From NCBI GenBank assembly GCA_022747635.1, contig JAKTNV010000064.1, positions 695,001 through 759,000 of the forward strand: DNA of 64,000 nt, read 5' to 3'. The notes under the pieces were generated by a model that was not told the DNA's origin, searched no databases, and was given only the letters and a program-made list of their open reading frames with translations. Source of the stretch: Hetaerina americana. Taxonomy: Eukaryota > Arthropoda > Insecta > Odonata > Calopterygidae. Below, in pieces: positions 44,031-56,400 of the stretch. Made by a program: the position numbers and the translations under genes. Each line of letters opens with the position of its first letter. The stretch's first letter is position 1.

Positions 44031-44727
44031 CCTGCGGATTCAAAGTATGGATTTGCTGATGCCCAAATACGCGGGCATCGGTGTCAGGCTGAGGCATTTG
44101 TACTCTGGCGTCGAGCCAACCGCCGCGGCGGAAGACCCACATCGTGAAGGTTAAGTAAAGCATCCTGAGGCATGGCAGTGATCTTCAAAACAGAACGGAA
44201 TTTGATGAAAAATGTCTTTTCAGCATCCAGAAGTGCAGACTTAGCAAAAAGCCTCCGAGAAATCGTCACAAGCGCGGACCCCCCCCCCCCCCCATCTCTC
44301 TCTCTCTCGACACGGACGTGCGCTGACTCACGGGAAGAGTGAATGAAGACTCGCACGCCTTTTCACCTCAAGGAAGAACTCTTTCTCCCTGCCTGACCTC
44401 ACAGTCTCACAAATTAACAATAGGCATTTCCAGACGAAAAACCGCCGAAATAAACTCCACTCGTCCACTCATGCGGGGTTTTCTCGCCAGGACGACCCTT
44501 TCCCCATTCGCATAAACGATCACACCTTAAGTTGAACACACTCACTGAGAACACAAGTCCCATCTCCTGCTTTGGCGTTCTAAAAAAATCTTCTCATCGG
44601 CGTGGTCAAGAAGGCCTCGACTGATGTCAACGCAATTCCCTTTTCCATCATCGGTTGGTAAATGCACCTCTAACGGCTCTCTTTCAGAACCATTGCAAGA
44701 ATAGCATTGAAATAAGGATCTTTTCCC
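44031..44727. other. Non-coding stretch with (C)15(TC)n tract
   Basis: Nothing recognised apart from a C run at 44279-44293 followed by (TC)n to about 44309. Confidence 0.55.
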
Positions 44728-44955
44728 TGCGCAATATTCGCGACATATGGAAACACTAAGACTGAAACGGGTGTGCACTGGCGAAAACAGCTACGGACAC
44801 ACAAGTTGCATTCCCCTTTAACGAAATCACCCAATGGCTATCGTCCCAGCACCCCCAGCCACGCTCCATTGGGCCCCTGGGCGGTGCCTTGTCGTCTAAC
44901 AAAATTCTTCGTGCATTTGCGAATTGTCCGTCCTGCAAAGAGTAGAATGGTGGAT
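44728..44955 (+). repeat. Unclassified dispersed repeat, copy 2
   Basis: Diverged copy of 40936-41235 in the same orientation. It lacks about 100 bases of the middle part (the region 41030-41120 of copy 1). No LINE coding sequence precedes it. Confidence 0.5.
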
Positions 44956-46320
44956 AGTCCACATGTACGCCCGTCCTGTTTCATGGGTTCCCATTTTTGT
45001 CTTCCAAGTGCAGTCAGTGGAGGGATTACAAACAATATAATATTCTTAATGTTTGTAACGGATGGATGGACCTTCCACGTGGATCACGGGGTGCCTGTGG
45101 AAATATTGGATTTGGCGACCCTCTCTCTCTCTTTGGTGAACTCAGTTTTACCCTGTAAAGGACACCCTGGTAACATACGTGGGTCATGTTTGAAAACATG
45201 CATTACAACAACGACGAAAAGTAAAGAAGTAATGACGGGCTCTTCCAATTGTAATTAGCATATTATGTAAAATGTAATTTAGAAACGACTAGGCGAAGAA
45301 TAAAAAACGAATTCGGGGAGTTGAATGAAGAGAGGTGCATGCATGCGTTGGGGCGGGGGAGGGAATCAGGTGACTGATTCTCGAGGAGGGGCGGGGAGGA
45401 AGGGAGGAGGGGGAGAAGGGGGGGGTATGAGGGGGGTTAAGGAGGGGAGGGAGGGATTCTTGCCAGCCATGTAACGGGAACTAAGTCACTCGGGTGAAGT
45501 TACAAACGGAGCGGAAGTGTCTGTGGGGGCGCGCCCTTCAGTCCGCCAGTCCCCCTCTTCCCCCCCTCCCCCCTCATTCTCCTCGCTTCTCTCAGCTAAC
45601 TGTCACTTCCACTGCAGACCGTCTATTATTCGAAATTAGATCCCACTTCGCCCCTCGAACTCCCCTTCAACCCCACCTCCCTCGCCGCTTGTAATTTTTC
45701 AATGGCCCGGAACTCGAAACTCGAAGGGTTGGTGAGGCTGAAGGGGGGACCGGCAACAATAGGACGAGATGGAGAAACTCCCCCCCCTCCATTCTCTCCC
45801 TCACCGCCCCGCGCGCCCCTATGGAGACGGAGATCCCTATGAAAGGATTCGGGGAGTCGCTGGGGGGGGGGGGGCGTCTCGCGGAGGGATGGTCAGGAAT
45901 GAAACCGCAGGGGTGAGCCGGTCCTCGTCCCGTCCAAGCGGCGCTCCCTTCTCAGGCCCTGGGTTCGAATCCCGGCCTCGTACGCCGCTCGGCGTTTTTC
46001 CTTTCCGTTCTTCTCGTGAAAGGTCACCGAAACTCTTCGCCAATTTGCGGAAACGCGACGCTTTCGCCAAAGGATTCCGTTCCCTCGATGCAGTCGCGTT
46101 CGGAGCGCAAATGAAAATGCTTCACGTTTCCAGAGCGAGCCTCGGAGTGCGCCATCAAAGCCGTAATGCTCTGGCAAATACGATCACGGGAAAGTCACAG
46201 GTGATTCAATATGCATTTGAATCTTTAAAAGAATCGCTAGTAGCCAGTAAAATATTGCACAAATCGTTTGATTACGAAACTTGAAGGCTGAGTTAGAAAC
46301 TTAACAGGTATTCACTATTA
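44956..46320. other. Non-coding stretch, no supported gene
   Basis: 45340-45470 is G-rich. A G run lies at 45860-45873. 45960-45990 has CTGGGTTCGAATCCCGG, which can form a T-arm-like hairpin, but no acceptor or D arm fits around it, so it is at most an old SINE head. Confidence 0.55.
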
Positions 46321-46555
46321 TGGAAATCAACCCAAAAGTTTATTTGATAGGTGAGGCGGGAGCTCACTGAGGCCAACGGCGCATGAAATTCGCGCAGCAA
46401 GGCGATGGGTCAAGACCCCGTCTCTGCCCACACTCTCCCACGAAGATCTGGTGCCCGACAAAAACCGCAGCTCGGGTGAAGCCGAGGATGCTCGGAGGCA
46501 ATCGAGCCGAGACCTTCGCGCTCCACCCACTGAACCACCACGTCCCCTGTCCTAA
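46321..46555 (-). mobile_element. tRNA-derived SINE, diverged full-length copy (copy 3)
   Basis: Minus strand: GTGGTGGTTCAGTGGGTGGA (A-box region), CGGGCACCAGATCTTCGTGG, GAATTTCATGCGCCG, TCACCTATCAAATAAAC and GGGTTGATTTCC follow the same order as the other family copies. The B-box region is strongly diverged. It is the oldest-looking of the five copies. Confidence 0.65.
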
Positions 46556-49500
46556 TGCACGCAGAAAACAAAAAGGAAAAAAACTCATCCCCAACGAATA
46601 TCGCGAGTATTTAATGATAACGGATAGTAGGCATTTAAATTGAGGTGCCAATCATTTTTAATTGAAAGTAACATTCCATCGGACAATTGTTGACACCCAC
46701 GGTTAAATGAACACGCGCGATGAAAAAATTAAGAGCTTCAAACTCAATTTGAGCAACTTTTTTGAAACACTCGATGAAGAGGACACAAAGGCTGAAGTAA
46801 TTAGTTTCGTGCAACCGAGGCTATCTCGAGATGGCGGCGGGTCATCGGTGGCGAAACCGTGTCACTTGTTCCCTTTCACTCCCTCCCACCCTTCCACTTC
46901 CTCCCTCGGCAGGACTGACTGCCCTTGAGGGCATGGATCGGCCGAGGGCAGAGGCAAGGAGGAGGGCGTCGCCCCTGGTGCCGGGAGGACTCGGAGCAAG
47001 CCATCCCCCCCCCCGCTCCCCTTGAAAACACCCACCGGGGGAGGGGGGGCGATTCACGTCGTGCAAGGGTTGCCCTCAACAGATGAGGGCAACCGGTCAC
47101 CACGGATGCGCGGTTGGTCACCTCTCCCGTATCACTCGATTCTCTCTTCGCGGTTCGACTGATGCGCCCACCGAGGCCTGCCTCCCTCGGCGAACATTTT
47201 CTTCTAACATAATGTTCCCGCGACACCTGTTAGCACCTCCTTAACATGCATAATTATATGACTTACTTAAAGTATTATCGGAAGTATTGCCGAGCTAATT
47301 GGATTTTAAGGGGAGCAATCTGCTGAAAATAAAATATTCAATTGTTAAAGAGCTTCGTTTGGCTCATATTTTAAAAAAGCTGCGACCAAGCCAAAGGAAT
47401 TCAGTCAATACTGAAAGGTGTTAAGAAAAGTCCAATAAAAGGGAGCGTGGTTTTCTTTCATCGAGAAACTTTGTCGTTGACCCGAGCAAGAGAATGAACT
47501 TGGATAGGAGGCCTTTGAGATGCACGTTGGAGCATGAGAATATGGAACATTAAATGGACGAAAGGAAATAAAAAAAGCAGTTCTAGTCTAATTTGGAGAA
47601 GAGACAATGGTGTCGAAAGAAATACAAAGAGGGCGGGGCAAATGGACGCAGGGGATGATACCAAGAGACAATGGGTCTCTGAAGGCGATGATACGGAGTG
47701 GGGGATGCTGGGAGAGAGACGAAGAGAGAGAGGGAGGAAGGGAGGGATATTTGATTGGAATTGAGAAAGTGCACATCTAGAGGATGAAGTCGTGTGACAT
47801 GCAGTGTGAGGCTTAAGGATGTTTTGTGTCGTGCTTTTTAGGAGTAGAGTCGCGTGTAGTGCCAGGGGTGCGTCGAAAACCTACCTCAGCCAGGCAGACT
47901 TCATCTAAAAACAGTAACTCCGCAACAAAAGAGTTCTGGATACATCATCTAGAGACTGCAGATAGTTGCAATATCTGTTATCCCTCAACGTATTTACCTT
48001 CACTTTTGGGACGCCCTGCTCGCATTCGTGCGTATCTGGCCAGGGGCGGCGGGGGGCGAAGAGGGGGGGAGCAGGAATCGTGAGGGGGTGCGGGGGCGGG
48101 GTCTTAAGCGAGGGCGAACGGGTTCTCTTCACGGTTGTGAGAGGGGCAGCTTTTTAGCGCGCCACAATCGTTCGGCCGTCGCCGAGATGACCCGAGGGGC
48201 CGACGCAGGGCGCAGGGGAGCGTAATGGTAGCGAACGAGGGGCGGTTGCCCGGGGCGAGGAGGGGAAGGAGGGCGACCGTGAATGGAATGACGGATTGAA
48301 GACAATCGGTAGTTTGTACACGTTCAATAAATTAAAACCGTAACCGTAACACAAATGCCTTTGAACTGGAGGATAAGGACTGACCGTCGCTGCAAATAAT
48401 GCTTGGTGGAGTACATTTATTAAGTAAACAACCAAATGTGTTTATGCATGAACGCAGTCTATGACCGATGCCAATTATTGGTTTTGGAATGCGACTCCAT
48501 TTGCATAAGAAAGGAAAACTGCATTAAAAATACAAAATGTTGCACGAGTTAATGTATTTGTAAAATATTATTCTGAGATAATTAACTATAACGAACTGGT
48601 ATAAACTTGGGAGCTCATGCCTTGAACGGGAAACTAAAGTAAATTACAAAGATAAAATTAGAGAAAAGAGGAGAGAGGCACCTAAGGGACATCTGGATAT
48701 AATTCAGATTTGAATGCCTTCAACGATTGAATAGCTTCTGAATTCAAAATTCTGAAAGAGGAGTAACAGAATTAGAGTCAAAATAGAATGGGAAAATCAA
48801 AGGAACAATGAAAAATAAAATTAAGGGACCATGGACATATTTTTAATTTATTTCGGTATCTGTTTTATTGACCGCTTTAGTTTTCTGACGGCTCAATTTT
48901 TGTCAGCGTAACCCAATAATAGGTTTTCATGTCAAGGGGACATCTAGCATTCCAGGTAAAGAAGTTTTCAGCAAAATTCTGTTTTGTGGCTAATCAGTTG
49001 GGAAAAAATACTTAATCCTAAAATATAATTATTATGAATGACTTAAGTCTACGAACATTTTGCAGAGATAGAAATAGTTTTGAGTGGCGTGAATGCAGAA
49101 AGAACGCAAACGAAGATACAAATACGATGCTGCCTTAGTCCATATATTTCGAGGGGTGTTGACATTGTGGTTCTGAGGGCCACCGCCACCCATGTACGAT
49201 CCAAGAAATTTAGACTTGATAAACTACGAGTATGAGAGGCCGTTCGTTGTCAGCTTTCTACGGCCAAGGAAGTACATGCGCCATGAGACGCGGGGCCAAA
49301 TCGTAAAGTCAAATGAGGAAGGGGGGAAGACCCCCTGCTCGCCCTCAAGGGGGGCCGCACCACCATAGAGGGAGGGGGTGCTTCCGAAGTGGGGCCCATG
49401 CCCACACTCGCATCGCCTGCCTCCTAGCGGTGATTCCATGAACCGACTGGGTAATTCCCGAACCAATACACGTTATCGTCGTGGGACTCTTTCCTGGAAT

Positions 49501-50479
49501 CATTGAATGCCCACGATGGACATAATAAAGCTTGTCAAGGGCGAGAAGGTGAGGTCATTCCGAAAGCGCGTGAAGCATTCGACGAAACTGAGAATATTAA
49601 ACGGAAACAATATTTACTAAGATTTTTGCATCGCACCTCGAACACTTTCCGATTTCATATGCATCCGTTTCGGAAGAATAACGCCTTTTCATTTTTGCGC
49701 CGTTTCCGGAGGGCTAAGGGGCGGCCCAACTAACGATTCGTTTTTGCCGGTGGCGAGAAAAGCTCGAGGATCCGCGAGGTCTTGGTCGAAGGTGGGATTG
49801 GGGCGGGGGCGGCAGGAGGGGCGGGAGGTTGCAGTCGGCCCGGGGGCGGTGGAGGCGACGTTGCCCCACAGAGGTTGCCCATTGAAGTGCGCTCATTAAG
49901 GTAATTATGTGACGATCTGAATTTAAAAGTAAGGCAATAAGTTCATATGTACCACAAAAATAATGCTACCAGTAACATATGGTGACAGCGAAACTGCACA
50001 AGCCTCGGCGGAACGCACTATAGCCAGGAAATAAAGCATCGGAGTTAATTCTTATTTTTAAAATACCATTGCAGGCTGAAACAAAGGGAGAAATTCCCCC
50101 CTCCCCGAACCCCTCCTTCCTCCCCACAGGAGGCCAAGGGTGACCCCGCACCAGTGACTCGTGATTGCCCCCCTCTTCCACTCCGCCGAGAAGACGTCTT
50201 TCGCATAGTAGGGAGGAGAGAGTGCATGTCATATATTGGGGAAAATAAGGTAAGATGAGAACTTTTAGCCATTCCCGATCAGATTCCGACAACAGATCCC
50301 CAAAATAATAAAAAAACATTGACATTATCGATACAAATGCAAATAACTCACGCGGAAAAAAATTAAATTAGGTCCTCGAAAAACGGTAAAGAAATGATCT
50401 CGGTAACCGAAATTAACAACCGTAGTTAAAAAGAATAAGGTGGTGGAATTGCTCCTCCTCGTTCGGAGTGCATCACCAT
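46556..50479. other. Non-coding stretch, no supported gene
   Basis: GC-rich patches at 46820-47200, 48010-48300, 49240-49450 and 49740-49870 alternate with AT-rich sequence (48300-49100). No domain or element is recognised. 47690-47750 has a short purine-rich GA stretch. Confidence 0.55.
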
Positions 50480-51655
50480 AGATGGGAACTGAGAGAGCTG
50501 GATATCAGAAGAAACAGCGGGCCACGACATTTTCTGGAACTTTCCTCAGTGCATGGGAAATGTAGGGACGAAAGGAAAAGAAAAGGAATGCTCATTGCAG
50601 TCAAAAACTCGTAAGTAAGCAGATCTGAGACATTTCCTGATAGCGAAATAGGAAGAATTTGTGGTCGTCAAAAAACCTAATTTTGCGCTTCTTATAAATG
50701 CAACTCAGTATCGGAGCTGGAGAAATAGAGAATCATTTCTTGATAAAATATGATTGTTGCTAGATATGTCAATCTTCGGTCAATAGATTGGAGCGTTTAC
50801 TATTTCAAAATGGGCGGCAAAGGCAATGGAATCTGCAAATTGCTTATAGTGAAATTCTCTAATAATTCATTGCATTAATTAGTGACATCGCCGGGTGGGG
50901 TATGTCAATTGTAAATCTTTTGGGAACAATCTTTATCTTTACGTGCCTAAACAGGTTTTATTTGCAGTTGAAACAGAGGGAATTAGTGATCATAACGCTT
51001 AAACACTAAATTACTGAATCCTCCTTCAGCATACATATGAATTCAATCCGTGAAAAAAATTGCTTATTCCACGGGGCTGATGATGAAAGAATAAGAAATG
51101 AGCTGCCTGATCGATTTCCGTAATTCCAAGCAAGGAAGGCAGCAGCGTCGAGGAAGCGTGGAAAGACTTCCTTAAAGTCATCATTTCAGCAGCTGGCAAG
51201 TGAAAACCCTCGAAACTGAAAAGATGAAACGCAGAACCTAGATTTTTGATGAAGGGAGAGAAGCGCCCAAGGAATTGCCGTGCAAGACTGAAAAATGCCC
51301 GCAGAGTTTCGCCGAGTAGTGAGGAGACTATGTTATCAAAAGTGTACCTGTATTAAGTCTAAGCCGTTGGCCCAGTCAGCATTTCTAAAGTAAAAAGGGA
51401 TTTGTTGAAAGAAAATCCCTAAGCCTTCTGGTTGGATGTGAGATGAGTTCAAAGAAATATGCCTTCGCTGTGCTCACTCACTAAATGAGGGTGAAGGACC
51501 GAAAATAACGCCCAGCTTAGAAATGGCTAATTTACTGAACTCCTCCAAGAGTGTATTAAGTCCATGTCAGAGGAATGATACTACCACGCCAATGCCAGCC
51601 AGCGAAGAATAATATTAGTGTATCGTGTCGCAGTACTCATCAGCGCCAGTTATTA

Positions 51656-53308
51656 ACGGCCAAAGCCAAAAAGTCTCCCGGTCCCGATGATATTCCCGCC
51701 GGCGTTTACCCGGCATTGAAGTCAGCAATAGATCAACACTTGCAAATAAATTTTTACGAGTCATTGGCAGAAGACGCGGGTCACGGTAGTCCAGGGCTAA
51801 AGCGTTGGACTATTGACCCGGTAGGGCCCGGGTTCATTACTCGGGCAACCCTCTCTGGGCACCTGCAGCTCCGCCTAAGTTATGTGACTTTTCGGACACC
51901 AGATCTTCCTGGGAAACCATAACCGGCACAGGGAAAGGAATTGGCCCCCCTACCCTGATGTGTGAATTTCACACGCCGTACTGGGTGAACTCTGCCATCA
52001 CCTACCAAACCTAGCTTGCGGTTGATTACTGTGTTTATATTTTTTTATGGCGGAAGACAAGGTAGCCAGTGATTGGATAGTAGCTACCTATACATATACT
52101 ATATTTCCTTTCGTCATTCTTAAAAACGCCTGTATATAAGAGTGGCGATAGGGAAGAACCCAATAATTACCGAGCAATCTCTGCCACATCAATGTGATGC
52201 AAGGTGCTACAACACATAGTTATCAACTCTACTATGGGGTATACGAGTAAACGACCCGCATCGACAGTCAGGACGTATTGATAATAAATCGGCGCGGATT
52301 TCGAAAGGGTAGATGCTACGAGACACTAACAGTTCTTTTTTCGTTTTAATGTCGGTGAATATAACACTCAGGCTGTTGCGACATTTCTAGATTTTAAAAA
52401 GGATTTCGAGAACGTGCCCAATGATTGGCCAATAAAAAACTTAAGCTTTGGGATGAATCATAAGGTCATACGCTAAGGCAGATAATCGTCGCGCAAAATG
52501 TGTTGTTGATGATAAAATTAGTAAATAATACCGTTGGAATTACTTCGGGTGTTCCCTAGGGAAGCGCCATAGGTCCGCTTTTTATGTCAATGTCTTAAGA
52601 AGTATAAATAAGATTGGGATTTGCCCGATTGCTGACCACTCAGTGGTGCGTGCGAATATTTGCTGCCAGGCTGGCACAGATGGGTTGGCTAATGACCTTG
52701 AGGCAATCCGGGAATGTTGGTCTAGCAATTTGGAACTAATCTTAAAAATCTCCCAGTAATGAACTTTTGAAAACGGATTTTCTCTCCCAAACCCGTTTAA
52801 AGCATACATGATGGTAAACTGACGAATCCAGAATCTATAAAATTTAGGCAGCAGTCTTACCCGTGATCTCTCACGGGGGAAGCATATCAGACATTAGATA
52901 TGTGAAGCAGCTAACCGAAAATTGGGATTCGTCAAGAGGGTATTGGGGAAATGCGATGAGAAATTGAAAGAGGAATGTTGCATCTCACTTGCTAGACCAC
53001 ACCTTGAGTATATGCAGCCAGTTTTTAGGTCCTCATGAGGGAGGTTGACGAAAGAGTTGAGAGATCGCTTGCGGAGTGGACCCGCGAGATTTGTAGAAGG
53101 GGTACATGAAAAAGAGAGGAGAGTGGCAAGAGCGCTGGAGGATTTGGGGCGTGATTCCCTCGAAAGACGAAGATTAATTTTTAGGATGAATCTCATAGGG
53201 GTGAATTTGAGACCGATCAATTCTCCGAAGACTTTCATAAAATTTTTAAAATCCCAAATTACTATGGAAGATTTGATCCATCCAAGATCAGAGAAAGGGG
53301 CTGCATAA
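51656..53308 (+). pseudogene. CR1/Jockey-like reverse transcriptase pseudogene
   Basis: RT of the 50480-53450 element, split by the SINE and by frameshifts. The first RT block (KSPGPDDIPAGVYPALKSA) lies before the SINE. The NYR block, motif A (FLDFKKDFE), motif B (SGVP-stop-GSAIGPLF) and the motif C remnant (ADHS in place of the catalytic ADDS) lie after it. The C-terminal frame 53045-53308 is open for 87 codons. The stop in motif B (TAG in place of CAG) and the Asp-to-His change in motif C each suffice to kill the enzyme. The family normally copies its own RNA at a nicked chromosomal site. Confidence 0.7.
51776..52047 (+). mobile_element. tRNA-derived SINE, full length with target-site duplication (copy 4)
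   Basis: Head: GGTCACGGTAGTCCAGGGC, AAGCGTTGGACTATTGACCC and GGGCCCGGGTTCATTACTCG (B-box). Body: GGGCACCTGCAGCTCCGCC, CACCAGATCTTCCTGGGAAA, GGCACAGGGAAAGG, TGAATTTCACACGCCGTACT. Tail: GGTTGATTACTGTGTTTATA and a T run. It is flanked by TGGCAGAAGAC (51765-51775) and TGGCGGAAGAC (52048-52058), 10/11 identical, inside the RT of a dead LINE. Confidence 0.9.
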
Positions 53309-53450
53309 CGGAAGGATTTCGGTGGTCGTTTTTTCCGAAAGCAACCAGAGACAGTAAGAGCTGCTATACACATCAACTAGGAATCGACTTTAACGCTGTT
53401 GAGCGTTATATTCATAAACGGTGAACTGTAAAACAATGACTACGCGGCGA

Positions 53451-56400
53451 GTAATTTGGAAGAATCTAGTGAAAGCATTCTCAAAAGAATTTGAACAGAA
53501 AACAGGAAATCCTGCCGGCCATCGGGATGACAACGACGACACGTTCGGGAGGGCGCCGCCGCACTATAGCTGAATAGCCGAAGATGGCGTTCCCTGCATC
53601 ATCGAAGGTCAAGCAATAAATTGAACTTATTGCAAATACAGCGACCGTCAAGCTGCATACGCCCGGCGTGAACGAGGAATGACACAGAGGTTCCGTTCCA
53701 CTTGAGCAGGTGGGAGGAACAATTGAAGCGGCGACAGATGGGTGGGCATTGAAAGGCATCGTCCCTTCCCTTCCGATCAACATATTAACCATCGCAGCAC
53801 ACAAGAGGACAGACACATTGAGAAATAAATTACCCCGGCGCAGACCTCCTTTCGCCCATTTCCATATATGTGCCTCCACTCTCGCAACCACGCGACAAAC
53901 GCGGCGGTTTTCCGGGTTGATCGAGTCGAAGGATGTGTACACTATTCACAACAAGCAGCGGGTGGAGTTAAGAAGACGCCGCAATATCTCGCGGTCCTTA
54001 AGTCATTCCATTAGATGCGAGTGCCACCCACCCCAATCGCCAAACCCCCCTCGACGAGCGTCGCCATCAGGGCCGGCGACGACGCAACCAAAGGTGGCGG
54101 CCGGCGCACCTCTCTCACCGTGTATCAATCCAATTCATCGTAACTCCGCCATCAATGGAGCAGAATTGATGGACTCCCCCTCTGCATATAGACGACCACC
54201 CCCCGGGGGACCCCCCCTCCTGCCGGCGAGTGGATAGTGAAGCAGGGAGGGGGAGAATATGTCCATTTTTCCTTGGCCCCGAAAAGGAGCTCTCTATAGC
54301 TTCCCTCCCCCGCTTTCGAATACGGCGAAAAACCCCATCGAAAAAAACTGCCCCTCACCCCTCGCTTCCGAATGGAGAGGAAGGGGTGGTGACATGCAAA
54401 GGAGCGGGAACGGGGCCGGGGGGGCGGCGACCCCCTTCCTTCTCTCTCGCCCGAGGAAGCGGAGAGTGACTCAATAAATAAGGGACGTTTGTGCGTGGAA
54501 AACTGTATAGGGTTGTGTGCTGGGGAGGCCGGGAGGGAGGGGTTTATGGTGGGGGTCGGGGGCCATGCCGACAATACCTCTCTCCAGGCGCCCCACGAGA
54601 TATGAGATGGGGCGGGGGGGGGGGGGGGGCAAGGCGGCGAGCGAACCCGGAAGGGCAAATAATTCAAAGGGGATGGCTTCCTCCCTTTTTATGTCCCATC
54701 CCCGACCACAGGGGGGGGGCGCCGAGCACCTCTTGGGCGACGGAGGACTGACGATTGATGGCCACGCGCAGGCATGAGAGCCTGCCGTACACTCACTCAA
54801 GTATTTTTCCACCTTTGTTCAATTATTTGCTTCCTTTCGTAGCGAGGGGTGGCCCACCGGAGGAAGCGGGTAGCGGCGGGGAGGGCCCCACACTCAATTG
54901 CCCCTGGCAATTATCGCGCGCACGAATGGACGATATTTTGAAGTCCAACCGAAATTTCCTCCACGATAGTACTTTTAGAATCATGATGGCTGATACGCCA
55001 TTTCTGGAATCCCTATAAAATTAAAGTTGGTGTTGGTGAATTCCTAGGCACCATTTTAAATTTGCAATATACTAAATGTCAAAACTATGGAACCTTATAA
55101 GTATGCAGGCGTCAAAGGCGTAATTTCCAGAAAACTCTCCGAGGGTATTGATTCATAATGTGGGGTAGACGATAATTTCATTGGATACATTTGGTCCAAA
55201 ATAGAAATGGCCATCCGGGCGAGAAAACATTCGTCTTCGAGGCTAGGATGGTCTTCCCGTGACATCATTTTCCCTTTCGCCCCAATTTGGTCGTCATAGC
55301 GTCAAGATGACGTGGAAATTTCATTAGCAAACCACGACCGGTATACATTGATCTTATGTAGCATAGAAATCGGGAATGGCAAGAACAAAGTAGGGCGCAT
55401 CAATATTTATGGTTAGCAGATTACATTGTATCATTTGATGGAAACCGTAACGCTACGGAGGAGAATTGATTTTGGAAAGTATAACTATGGCATATCAAAT
55501 GAAATACTTCTGACCAACGAAAAGCTTCCTTAAGACCTGGAACATTAGAAGGAAAGAAGTTATACCAAGCGAATGAAGTGAATGCCAGGCCAAATCCCGC
55601 TGAAATGTGTTCGCGGTCTGCGCGCCTCGTCTCATTCCTTTATTCCCTTTACATCCACGTGGCGGAGGAGGAATTCGCTCCTCGCCCACCATTGGAGTCG
55701 GCGAGACTCGTGCGTCCAATCGCACGTGGGATGGAAGGAGGGAGGCCAATGTTTCTCCACGGAGACGATTCCGCGAGGAGAATTGCAGAAGAAGCAACTC
55801 GCCGTGCCACGACTGATTCCCACGGCTAGGGCGAATGGCTCCCCCCCCCCTTGGACCCAGAGGACCGGGATAAGGCATCCCATTCCTAAGAAAAATAAAT
55901 CCTTTCCCGTGCACAAATCTGAGGAGCAAAGAGGCCTTTCGGGTGCTGACTGCTGCCGAATGCCGAAGGAGGTTGTGCCTTTCGATCTCGGTTCGTGTGC
56001 CGCTGGGGGGGCGAGGAGGGGGGAGGGAGGGGGGGGGGGGTGAGTTCGATGCAGCACACGACATGCAATAAAATAATTGATGGCGGTAATGAATAAAGAA
56101 ACAGAAAAATAAAAAGAGTATCGAATACCTCGAGGGGACGTTTACTGCTCTCCTCATCCGTCCCTTTTCATTTCGACACCGGGATTCACTCCTGCTCCAA
56201 TCCACCCCCCCACGATGGAAGTTGGAGGGGGCGAGTCGGAGGATCGAAAGCCAAAAGCGCACTGCTTCGGAATTTATTTCGCGTCGGAACCACCACTTCA
56301 TTTCCGGAAGAGACGGACTTTCAAATCTCTGCAAGGCAAAAATCGGCTCGTGGAGCGAGGTGTCCCTGCTGAGCGTCGCTGTGATTAGCAGGTGATTGAT

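Larger units (their letters stand above)
50480..53450 (+). mobile_element. CR1/Jockey-like LINE, nearly full ORF2, dead
   Basis: Fossil endonuclease-plus-RT element. Endonuclease traces: IVARYVNLRSIDWS (about 50750-50795, from an ancestral GDFN...IDWS) and GISDHNAY (about 50972-50997). RT traces: AKAKKSPGPDDIPAGVYPAL (51660-51720), NNYRAISATSM-CKVLQHIV (52160-52220), FLDFKKDFENVPNDW (52385-52430, motif A), GITSGVPxGSAIGPLF (52536-52585, stop for Gln) and ADHSVVRAN (52629-52660, for ADDSVV). C-terminal KELRDRLRSGPARFVEG and LGRDSLERRRLIFRMN at 53050-53190. It is interrupted by a SINE at 51776-52047. Confidence 0.75.

Noticed and set aside
45960..45990. Possible tRNA gene (GGTTCGAATCCC)
   Set aside because: A T-arm-like hairpin can be drawn, but no acceptor, D or anticodon arms fit upstream.
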